DNA of 37,122 bases. It comes from an uncultured Christensenella sp. (GTDB lineage Bacteria; Bacillota; Clostridia; Christensenellales; Pumilibacteraceae). Positions 7,272-13,970 of the stretch are shown one piece after another. A program made the translations under genes and the position numbers. The DNA lies in assembly GCA_910577995.1 (NCBI GenBank), contig CAJTND010000013.1, positions 1 through 37,122 of the forward strand. Direction: 5' to 3'. The notes under the pieces are model-generated. The model saw only the letters and a list, made by a program, of their open reading frames with translations, ran no database searches and was not told where the DNA came from. How positions within the stretch are numbered: the stretch's first letter is position 1; each line of letters starts with the position of its first letter.

Positions 7272-7850
7272 ATGACGAATGTTTTATTGCAGAAAAACCG
7301 CGTAAGCACCGAGCGGACTGTGTCCGCAAAAATGCTCGTATCGGCAGGGATAGTCGCGCTTGCCGTGCTGTTGCCTCAGCTCGTCCATGCGACGCTGGGC
7401 GCAAAAGGCGGCGCGCAATGGCTGCCGATGTATCTGCCCGTTATTATTGGCGGCTGTTTGCTCGGCTTTAAGTGGGGCTTGTGTATCGGCGTGCTTTCGC
7501 CGATCGCGAGCTTTGCTCTGACCGCCGTTTTCGGCGAGCCCATGCCTGCGGCGGTGCGTCTGCCGTACATGACGGCGGAGCTTGCCGTGTTCGCTGCGGT
7601 GTCGGGCGCTTTCTCGAAAAAAATAGCCGCCGATCGCTTTGCGGCGTTCCCCGCGGTGCTCGTAGCGGCGGTATCTGGCAGGATCGTGTTTTTGACGCTT
7701 GCCGCGCTTTTCCAAAGTGTTTCGCCGCTGTCGTTTTCCGCGGCTTGGGCGCAGGTGCAAACAGGGCTCGTCGGGCTTGTTGTGCAAATAGCTCTCGGGC
7801 CTGTCGCGGTCATAGGAATACTTGCGCTTATCAAGCGCTACGATAAATAA
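7272..7850 (+). CDS. ECF-transporter S-component-like membrane protein
   Basis: The 192-residue, strongly hydrophobic protein has about five or six membrane segments (around residues 22-42, 52-72, 76-92, 98-114, 122-140 and 160-185). The GAKGGAQWLPMYLPVIIGG stretch resembles S-components of energy-coupling factor vitamin importers. The start follows AAAGGAG and is two bases after the reductase stop. No ECF A or T component is in the window, so it would share a module encoded elsewhere. The substrate is unknown; co-transcription with a redox enzyme hints at a cofactor or precursor, which is inference. Confidence 0.65.
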   Translation: MTNVLLQKNRVSTERTVSAKMLVSAGIVALAVLLPQLVHATLGAKGGAQWLPMYLPVIIGGCLLGFKWGLCIGVLSPIASFALTAVFGEPMPAAVRLPYMTAELAVFAAVSGAFSKKIAADRFAAFPAVLVAAVSGRIVFLTLAALFQSVSPLSFSAAWAQVQTGLVGLVVQIALGPVAVIGILALIKRYDK

Positions 7851-7868
7851 AGTATTCGGAGGTCGGCG

Positions 7869-8282
7869 GTGGGCGATATCGAATACGTAAAAAGTCTTTT
7901 GACGGACGGCGGCTATACATGCGTTTTATCCGACGGCGGCAAAACATTTACGAGCCGCGAGCGCGGCGTGAAGCCGCTCATAGCGTTTATTGACAGCGGC
8001 GAGAGCTTCGTCGGGTTTGTTGCGGCGGATAAGGTGGTGGGCAAGGCGGCGGCGATGCTTTATGCGTTGATGGGCGTAAATCGGCTTTATGCGCACGTCA
8101 TGACGGAGCAAGCGGTTGCTGTATGTCGGAGATACGGTATAGAGCCGTCGTTCGAGACGCTCGCCGATAAGGTGATAAACCGCAAGGGCGACGGTATCTG
8201 CCCGATGGAGCAAGCCGTCGCGGACACGGACGAGCCCGAACAGGCGAAGCGAGCGATCATAGCGAAGCTGAAAATGCTGTAA
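7869..8282 (+). CDS. DUF1893 domain protein
   Basis: The 137-residue soluble protein matches the DUF1893 family by its conserved landmarks: TCVLSDG, the TSRERGVKPL stretch, ADKVVGKAAAMLYALMGV, and a C-terminal INRKGDGICPMEQAV. The biochemical role of the family is not established; the conserved CPME motif suggests a bound ligand or active site. The start is GTG at 7869 with GGAGG six bases before it. It is 18 bases after the membrane protein gene and closes the operon, followed by a hairpin. Confidence 0.88.
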   Translation: MGDIEYVKSLLTDGGYTCVLSDGGKTFTSRERGVKPLIAFIDSGESFVGFVAADKVVGKAAAMLYALMGVNRLYAHVMTEQAVAVCRRYGIEPSFETLADKVINRKGDGICPMEQAVADTDEPEQAKRAIIAKLKML

Positions 8283-8308
8283 GCAAAAATTATAATGTAT
8301 AATGTATA

Positions 8309-8339
8309 AAGCCCTCGACAGAATGATTGTCGGGGGCTT
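8309..8339 (+). terminator. Hairpin terminator after the DUF1893 gene
   Basis: AAGCCCTCGACA (8309-8320) pairs with TGTCGGGGGCTT (8328-8339) around a seven-base loop, with one G-U pair. The U-tract is poor (ATTGCTT), so it may be a weak terminator or serve both converging genes. Confidence 0.5.
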
Positions 8340-8369
8340 ATTGCTTGCGATATATTGAACAGGGTTTAA

Positions 8370-8930
8370 TCACATGGGGCGGAGGTTTTTGTCCAGCCTG
8401 TCTATTATCCAAGCAAGCCGCTTTTCGCGCCCTGCGTCCGTCTTGGCGTCGAGGTATGCGCGCGTGTATGTCTTTTTTACCGACGGCGGCATAGCCAGAA
8501 AATTGGTAAAAGCCGGCTCGTGCCCGTCGAGTAGGGCGGAAAGCGCCGCGACGTCATCGTCAGTGATAGCGGCGGGTTTGGACGCATTCCATTGCCCGTT
8601 AGCCTCGGCTTCTCGTATCTTAGCCGTGCCGTATTCGGTCATAAGCCCGCGCTCTGTAAGACTTTTTGCAAGCGCCTTGTTCTTTTCCGACCACTTGCTG
8701 TTTTTGCGTCGCTCGGAAAAATATTTCTTATAAGAAAACTCATCGATACGCTGCATCTGTCCGTCTATCCAACCGAAGCAAAGCGCCTCTTCGAGCGCCT
8801 CGTCTGGCTTGACGGTCTTGCTCCCGCCGGGCTTACCGAACAACAGCCACACTCCGCCGCTCGTCTTGCAGTGCTCGGCGAGCCACTGCCGAAAAGCCGC
8901 TCTGTCGCTGAATTCAAGCAATTCGTCCAT
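8370..8930 (-). CDS. YdeI/OmpD-associated family protein
   Basis: The 186-residue protein has the family's N-terminal pattern FRQWLAEH, GVWLLFGKPG, EALCFGWIDGQMQRID and YFSERRKNSKWSEKN, and the C-terminal helical segment ending FTNFLAMPPSVKKTY. Members are soluble, often single genes, sometimes called bacteriocin-protection-like; the function is unproven. It is monocistronic here, convergent with the DUF1893 gene, with its own promoter about 60 bases upstream. Confidence 0.9.
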   Translation of the reverse strand: MDELLEFSDRAAFRQWLAEHCKTSGGVWLLFGKPGGSKTVKPDEALEEALCFGWIDGQMQRIDEFSYKKYFSERRKNSKWSEKNKALAKSLTERGLMTEYGTAKIREAEANGQWNASKPAAITDDDVAALSALLDGHEPAFTNFLAMPPSVKKTYTRAYLDAKTDAGREKRLAWIIDRLDKNLRPM

Positions 8931-8984
8931 AATAAGTCCTTTTCCGCCGCCTGTTACCGGGGCGGATCGAATTTACTGTAAATC

Positions 8985-9013
8985 ATTATACATTATATAA
9001 AACGAAAAATCAA
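8985..9013 (-). promoter_or_regulatory. Promoter of the YdeI-family gene
   Basis: On the minus strand TTGATT (9013-9008), 17 bases, then TATAAT (8990-8985). The remaining bases up to the tRNA promoter (about 9014-9160) are A+T-rich with no gene I can support. Confidence 0.6.
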
Positions 9014-9160
9014 GCCCTATGCTAAACGTATGCTATTTATAAATAGAAAGAAAAAAATGGCGGGCGGTATTATATCGCGCCGCAAAGCATCGGCAAAGCT
9101 TCCTCATTATGATATTTTACTTGAATTTATGGGATTTTCCGATATTGAGCGATAATTCGC

Positions 9161-9189
9161 TTGCATTTTGAGCGACGATATGGTACTCT
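9161..9189 (+). promoter_or_regulatory. tRNA-Leu promoter
   Basis: TTGCAT (9161-9166), 17 bases, TACTCT (9184-9189), ending nine bases before the first tRNA nucleotide. Confidence 0.5.
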
Positions 9190-9198
9190 ATGACCACT

Positions 9199-9286
9199 GC
9201 CGGTGTGGTGGAATTGGCAGACGCGCCGGACTCAAAATCCGGTGGACTAATAATCCGTATCGGTTCGACCCCGATCACCGGCACCA
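9199..9286 (+). tRNA. tRNA-Leu (anticodon CAA)
   Basis: An 88-base class-II tRNA with a long variable arm. The acceptor stem is GCCGGTG/CACCGGC, then discriminator A and encoded CCA (9284-9286). The anticodon loop CTCAAAA is closed by CCGGA/TCCGG, giving CAA at 9233-9235, which reads TTG leucine codons. The T-arm is CGGTTCGACCCCG. It is a single tRNA with its own promoter and a strong terminator. Confidence 0.97.
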
Positions 9287-9296
9287 CAAAACGCAA

Positions 9297-9334
9297 GACC
9301 GCGACGCTATAGATAGCGCCGCGGTCGTTTTTTT
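9297..9334 (+). terminator. Strong intrinsic terminator after tRNA-Leu
   Basis: GACCGCGACGCTAT (9297-9310) pairs with ATAGCGCCGCGGTC (9313-9326), with one mismatch region, followed by GTTTTTTT. It separates the tRNA from the convergent gene ending at 9337. Confidence 0.85.
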
Positions 9335-9336
9335 GT

Positions 9337-9690
9337 TCAGTCCGTATTTTGTTCGCCGTTCGAGTTCTGCGTGTCGTAACTGAGCTCGTCGGAGATGTTT
9401 GTGCGACCCTCGTTGACGAGCCGCTGTTTATACGCAAGCTCGCGCGCGAGCTCGAGCTGCATCAGGTCGGCGGCAGTCTCCTCCATGCCGAACATGCCCA
9501 TAGCCGAGTTTACGGCGAGCATTTCGTAAGCGATGTCGTCCTCGAGCCGTTCTTTGGCGTGCTGTTCGTGCGGATCGATGCCGAGTTCGGCGGCGGCTTC
9601 TATCGTCTTCCTGAAATCGTGTTGTTCTTCGAGTCTGTCGTCCATGTTTTTATTATGCGCAGGACGGCGCAAAATTATTTCGCCGATCAC
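9337..9690 (-). CDS. Small acidic hypothetical protein coupled to the WYL regulator
   Basis: I do not recognise a family. The 117-residue product is hydrophilic and acidic, mostly predicted helix, with a Met-rich patch (AMGMFGMEE) in the middle and a disordered Asn/Asp C-terminus. The GTG at 9690 overlaps the regulator's stop codon as GTGA, which suggests translational coupling. An alternative ATG 45 bases further in (MDDRLEEQHD) has no ribosome site. It could be a partner of the regulator, but that is only inferred from coupling. Confidence 0.65.
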   Translation of the reverse strand: MIGEIILRRPAHNKNMDDRLEEQHDFRKTIEAAAELGIDPHEQHAKERLEDDIAYEMLAVNSAMGMFGMEETAADLMQLELARELAYKQRLVNEGRTNISDELSYDTQNSNGEQNTD

Positions 9691-10616
9691 GCGCCGCCGT
9701 AAACCTCGAGCATGAGCCGCGCGTCCTCTTTCAGCCGTTCCGCGAGCTCGGGCGGTTCGGTGACCTTTATCGACGAGCCGTAGGCGAGCAGGTGTTTATA
9801 CAGCGCGTCGGTAAGCGGAACTTCCGCGCGCGCGACGAGCGTTGTTCCGCGTTCGCTCACTGCGTCGCCGCCAAGCCAGTCCTCGACGCTCTCGCGCACA
9901 GCGGGGAAGAACTCGAACTCGAGCTCGATATAGATCTCGTTGTAGTATTCGAGTTCCAGCTTTTCCGTCAGTCTGCTTTCGTAACGCATAAAGCTTTTGC
10001 TCGTTATCCGTATATCGCTTATACGCGAAAGGCGGAACAGGCGAAAGTCGCCGCGAAGCCGACACATGGCGTAGACATACCACGCGCCCGTTTTGAAAAC
10101 GAGCGTATACGGCTCTACCGTGCGGTATGATACGCAGCCGCGCGAATCTATATACTTTATTTCGACGGCGCGTTTTACTTCTATTGCCTGCGACAGCGTG
10201 CGTAGTCTCGGGCGCAGGAACGCCGCCTGCTCGTATTCGCAGTCTATGTACAGCTCGTCCTGCTTGATGATATATCCGTCGCGTTCGCGGGTCTTGCCGA
10301 GGTGTTCGAGCTTTTCCGAGAGCGCGCGGTTGACGTTGTCTGGGAAGTCGTCGGCGGTCTTGTCGAGTGCGGAGCGTATGCGCGCGAGTTCCGCCTCGGA
10401 CAGGAAATTTTTGTCGACGGTGTAATCGTCGGCGAGCGAAATGCCGCCGCCGACGCCGGGCACGGAAACTATCGGTACGCCCGCGTCCTCAAGGATATTG
10501 AGATAGCGCGACACCGTGCGTTTGCTTACCGAAAAGCGCTCGGCGAGGTAGTCGCGCGATACCTTCCTTTTGGTAAGGAGTATCATCAGTATGGAAAATA
10601 CCGTGGATTGTTGCAT
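9687..10616 (-). CDS. HTH/WYL-domain transcriptional regulator
   Basis: The 309-residue protein starts with an HTH_11/DeoR-like domain (FSILMILLTKRKVSRDYLAERFSVSKRTVSRYL split across residues 5-40). A WYL ligand-sensing domain follows, recognisable by VEPYTLVFKTGAWYVYAMCRLRGDFRLFRLSRI in the middle, and then a WCX-type C-terminal region. Such regulators sense a small ligand or nucleic acid and repress or activate nearby genes. I set the start at the ATG at 10616 with GGAGAAGG in front; a longer frame starting at 10649 would begin inside the -10 box. It is divergent from the large membrane protein gene, whose promoter it may control. Confidence 0.9.
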   Translation of the reverse strand: MQQSTVFSILMILLTKRKVSRDYLAERFSVSKRTVSRYLNILEDAGVPIVSVPGVGGGISLADDYTVDKNFLSEAELARIRSALDKTADDFPDNVNRALSEKLEHLGKTRERDGYIIKQDELYIDCEYEQAAFLRPRLRTLSQAIEVKRAVEIKYIDSRGCVSYRTVEPYTLVFKTGAWYVYAMCRLRGDFRLFRLSRISDIRITSKSFMRYESRLTEKLELEYYNEIYIELEFEFFPAVRESVEDWLGGDAVSERGTTLVARAEVPLTDALYKHLLAYGSSIKVTEPPELAERLKEDARLMLEVYGGA

Positions 10617-10648
10617 ACCTTCTCCGCAGACGGCAAGAATATATATCA

Positions 10649-10677
10649 ATTATAAATAACGGTAGGCGCGTTGTCAA
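10649..10677 (-). promoter_or_regulatory. Consensus promoter of the WYL regulator gene
   Basis: On the minus strand a perfect TTGACA (10677-10672), 17 bases, perfect TATAAT (10654-10649). Transcription should start near 10642, which fixes the translation start downstream of it. Confidence 0.85.
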
Positions 10678-10709
10678 GATAAAATTTTTGAAAAACGCCG
10701 CCAAATCGA

Positions 10710-10738
10710 TTGTAATAATCGTGCAAGTATGTTAAAAT
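10710..10738 (+). promoter_or_regulatory. Promoter of the M28-like membrane protein gene
   Basis: TTGTAA (10710-10715), 17 bases, TAAAAT (10733-10738) preceded by TGT as an extended -10. Only 32 bases separate it from the divergent regulator promoter, so one bound regulator could affect both. Confidence 0.55.
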
Positions 10739-10772
10739 ATCGATATACCGATAATATAGCTTAGGAGCGGTA

Positions 10773-13703
10773 ATGAGTAACGAAGAACTGAAAAACGACG
10801 AAGCGGAAGTGACGCAGACCGCGGCGGATGCTCCGCTTGCGGAGGATACGGCGACGGACAAGCCGATGGAAACGGCAGCGGAGCAAAAGCCCGACGCCGA
10901 TACCGAGGTTTCGGAAACCCCCGAAACGACGGACGCCGCAAACGCGGACGGCGACGCTGTCGGCGCGGCGAGCGGCGACGTCAAGTCGGACGAGCCCGCA
11001 GTCAGGACCGAGAAAAAGACAGTCAAAGAAAAAGCGCACAATGGCGGAGCTAAGGCAAAGGGCATGAGCAAGACGTTTAAGCTCGTGTATTATCCCGTGC
11101 TCGCGCTCGTCGCGCTTTTGATGATAGTGTTTTCCGTAGTGGACGGCGTGTTCGGATATAAGCCGTCCAAGTACAACGCCGATTTTTATACCGCAGTCAA
11201 CGCGCACATCGCGGGGCTCGGCGGCACGCGGTCGCAGATGGCGTCTACGGGCACGGAAGCGGCGCGCAAGTATATCGTCGACACTCTCGACGCCAACGGA
11301 TTTGCGCTTACCGACGAAGTCAAAGCGGGCGAGGACAACGACGATGATCCGGTAACTACCGTCACCGATTTCGTAAAGACCTCGGGGATAGCCGTCCCGA
11401 CCGTCACTGTAATGACCGCAGTTCCGACCGCGGAACTTCAAACGAAGATGGGCGTCGGCTCGTATCTCGTCGGTGCGGAGCTCTCCGACGTAGTTGCCGT
11501 CATCCCGTCGGAAAAGACCGCAAAGGGCGAGCTGTCCGGCGCGGTGATAATAACCGTCAGATACGACACCCGCACTGATACCGCGGGCGCGACGGGCAAT
11601 GCCGCATTCGTAGCGACGGCTATGCAGTCGCTCATAAAATTCGTCGCGGACGAAAAGAAATTCGATAACGATATCGTCGTAGTGTTCACCGAGGAGCTTG
11701 GCGAGTCCTACGGCTCGTATGTATTCTTCGATGCGTTCAAAGGCTTTAACGGCGTCGTATCGCGCGCAATAGCGGGCATCAACCTCGACGCTTACGGCAA
11801 TGCCGGCACGCTCGCGCTTACCGATTCCTCCAATGCGGGGCTCGATTATATCAATCTCTATACCAAGGCTTCGGGCACGGTGTTCAACTCGTCCATAGCC
11901 GAGGCGTGCGTGCCCGATACGCTCCTGCAACGCGGCTCTACCGACGCTTTCGCTTATGCGGATATCCCCGCGGTCCAGGTCGCGGTAGTCGGCGGCATAG
12001 ACGCGGCTCAGTCCGCCCGCGACGACGTGAACAACGTGTCGAGCGCGATACTGCATCAGCAAGCCGAGCTGTTCGGCGGCTTTGCGTCGGCTTTCGGCAA
12101 CGCGTCTAAGGACTTTGCGGTCGACGACGGCGCGCTCGCCGTATTCTCTTACTTCGACTGGGGCACGGTCGCGTATAACGATATCGCGGCGTATGTCATT
12201 GCCGCGCTTACCGTCGCGCTCATAGCGGCGGCGATAGCGGTGATAGCAGTCAAAAAGACTTTCTCCGTCAAAAAGCTGTTTATCGCGCTCGGCGTAGAAC
12301 TGCTCGTGCTTGCGAGCTCGGTCGTCGCGCTGTTCGGCGCGTACTTCCTCGTCACGCTCATGCTCACTGGCTTCGGTGTGCTTCCCATACACGCTATAAC
12401 GCAGATAAGACATTTCAACGCAGGCATACTGATAGCCGCGATGCTCGTTGCTACGGCGGCGGCGTTCGGCTTCACCTCGCTCTATAAAAAACTGTTCAAA
12501 GTCACGTCGTCCGACGTTGCGCGCGGTACGACGCTCATGTTCGGCTTTGTGGCGGCTATCATGGGCTTTGCCGCGCCGCAGTTCTCGTATATCACGGCGT
12601 GGGTCGGCTTGCTCGGCGTAGCGCTGTTGCTCGTAACCGCGCTCCTCAACGGAACGCTCAAAGACAAGCTCGGCTTCGGCTTTGATAGGCTGTTCGTGTA
12701 TACGCTGCCGTTCATCATTTGCGCGCCGCTCATGTTCTCGTCGATAGCCGCGATGAGCGCGCTTCTTCCGACGGTGTTGCTCCCGTTTGTGATCACGCCG
12801 TTCGTCGCTGCGCTCGGCACTGCCGTGCCGTATCTCGACAGGACTCAGCCGCTCCTCGACAAGGTCGCCAAAAAGCTTCCCATGCGCACGCTCCGTATCG
12901 AGCGCGTCGTCACGGAAAAGGTGGAGGACCGCGCTAAGAAGGGCAAGTTCACCGAGCGCACGGTCAAGCGCATCGACAAAGAAAAAGTCGCCGTCAATTA
13001 CAAAAACTATTTCGGCATAAGCACCGTCGCCGTCATAGGCTGCGTCGTGGCGCTGTTCTCGGGTGCGTTCGGCGTGAGCTACGGCAAGACGCTTACCGCG
13101 CCGCATTCGTACGCCGAAGCCGTCTATAACGACGCTATCGTCTACGAGTGGTCGCAGAGCGGCGGCACGACGACGCAAAAGATAATCGTCGACGATCTTA
13201 TCGCTTACAAGTATATACGCTATGCCGTGCCCGATCTCGTTTGGGATCCGACCAACCAATACTATTACAAGACTGTAAGTTACAACACCTCCGATATCAT
13301 CGCGTCCAAGCCGACCGTCAAGAAAGACGGCGACGGGCATTACACCGTCGACACCTTCGACGGTCCGCGCTCGACCGTAACGCTGACTATCCCTTCGGCG
13401 TCGCAGGTGACCAAGATAACCGTCACCAACTCGCGCGGCATCGAATACGAATACGAGTTCGCGTCGGTGGACGAGATAAAGCTCGCTCTGCCTTACGGCT
13501 TCGGCGACTTCACGTTGGATATAGAGGGTACGAGCCCGAGCACGGTCAAATACGAGGAACAGCGCGCGGTCACCGCGGACAGCCCCGACAACGCGCTCGC
13601 CAACGTCGACGAATGGAACGAGGTCTTGCAGTACTACCGCGACAGCTATATAGCAAGCGACCTGCGCGGCGGTATAGTGCTCAAATGCGATTTCTCGCTG
13701 TGA
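10773..13703 (+). CDS. Polytopic membrane protein with a degenerate M28 peptidase domain
   Basis: The 976-residue protein has three parts. Residues 1-98 are a disordered Asp/Glu/Ala/Thr-rich tail ending in a basic patch. A membrane segment (about 102-124) is followed by an M28 aminopeptidase-like domain (about 135-445). Around eight further membrane segments (about 465-740, the last near 760-780) lead to a C-terminal soluble domain. In the M28 part the zinc-ligand His of HxD is Arg (TVRYDT, 261-266), the bridging Asp of GAxDN is Gly (GATGN, 272-276), and no His is present where the last ligand is expected (400-425). The EE pair (307-308) and the Asp of NLD (339) remain. It resembles membrane M28 proteins but is probably not an active protease. 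The start follows TAGGAG. A strong terminator follows the gene. Confidence 0.8.
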   Translation: MSNEELKNDEAEVTQTAADAPLAEDTATDKPMETAAEQKPDADTEVSETPETTDAANADGDAVGAASGDVKSDEPAVRTEKKTVKEKAHNGGAKAKGMSKTFKLVYYPVLALVALLMIVFSVVDGVFGYKPSKYNADFYTAVNAHIAGLGGTRSQMASTGTEAARKYIVDTLDANGFALTDEVKAGEDNDDDPVTTVTDFVKTSGIAVPTVTVMTAVPTAELQTKMGVGSYLVGAELSDVVAVIPSEKTAKGELSGAVIITVRYDTRTDTAGATGNAAFVATAMQSLIKFVADEKKFDNDIVVVFTEELGESYGSYVFFDAFKGFNGVVSRAIAGINLDAYGNAGTLALTDSSNAGLDYINLYTKASGTVFNSSIAEACVPDTLLQRGSTDAFAYADIPAVQVAVVGGIDAAQSARDDVNNVSSAILHQQAELFGGFASAFGNASKDFAVDDGALAVFSYFDWGTVAYNDIAAYVIAALTVALIAAAIAVIAVKKTFSVKKLFIALGVELLVLASSVVALFGAYFLVTLMLTGFGVLPIHAITQIRHFNAGILIAAMLVATAAAFGFTSLYKKLFKVTSSDVARGTTLMFGFVAAIMGFAAPQFSYITAWVGLLGVALLLVTALLNGTLKDKLGFGFDRLFVYTLPFIICAPLMFSSIAAMSALLPTVLLPFVITPFVAALGTAVPYLDRTQPLLDKVAKKLPMRTLRIERVVTEKVEDRAKKGKFTERTVKRIDKEKVAVNYKNYFGISTVAVIGCVVALFSGAFGVSYGKTLTAPHSYAEAVYNDAIVYEWSQSGGTTTQKIIVDDLIAYKYIRYAVPDLVWDPTNQYYYKTVSYNTSDIIASKPTVKKDGDGHYTVDTFDGPRSTVTLTIPSASQVTKITVTNSRGIEYEYEFASVDEIKLALPYGFGDFTLDIEGTSPSTVKYEEQRAVTADSPDNALANVDEWNEVLQYYRDSYIASDLRGGIVLKCDFSL

Positions 13704-13718
13704 TCTTACAATAACACG

Positions 13719-13751
13719 ACGCGTCGTCCGATAACGGGCGGCGCGTTTTTT
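13719..13751 (+). terminator. Intrinsic terminator after the M28-like gene
   Basis: ACGCGTCGTCCG pairs with CGGGCGGCGCGT (two G-U pairs) around ATAA, followed by TTTTTT. Confidence 0.8.
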
Positions 13752-13902
13752 ATGCCGTTATCCGCGCATATGACGGCGCATGCCGAATTCGGAAATTTTG
13801 CGCATTAGCGGCGTTTGTCCGAAATAGGGCGGTCATAGGGCGCGAAAAAGGCAATTATTTTTGAAAAATAGCATTTTGGCGCTTAAAAAGCGGCTCGAAC
13901 AG

Positions 13903-13932
13903 TGGACAAATCGGAAAACTATATGCTATAAT
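13903..13932 (+). promoter_or_regulatory. Promoter of the GH95-like gene
   Basis: TGGACA (13903-13908), 18 bases, and TATAAT (13927-13932) with an extended TGC in front. The ribosome site GAGG at 13962-13965 lies five bases before the ATG. Confidence 0.65.
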
Positions 13933-13970
13933 TTACGGAGAAAAACGATAGATATCAAGTCGAGGTAAAA

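Noticed and set aside
8289..8309. Short repeated TATAATGTATAATGTATAA as a promoter or repeat array
   Set aside because: Only about two copies, no suitable -35, and no gene in the right place; it lies next to a hairpin between convergent genes.
10761..13340. 859-residue minus-strand frame opposite the M28-like gene
   Set aside because: Its Arg/Glu/Tyr-rich product has no domain pattern, and the opposite strand has a clear promoter, ribosome site, membrane segments and terminator.
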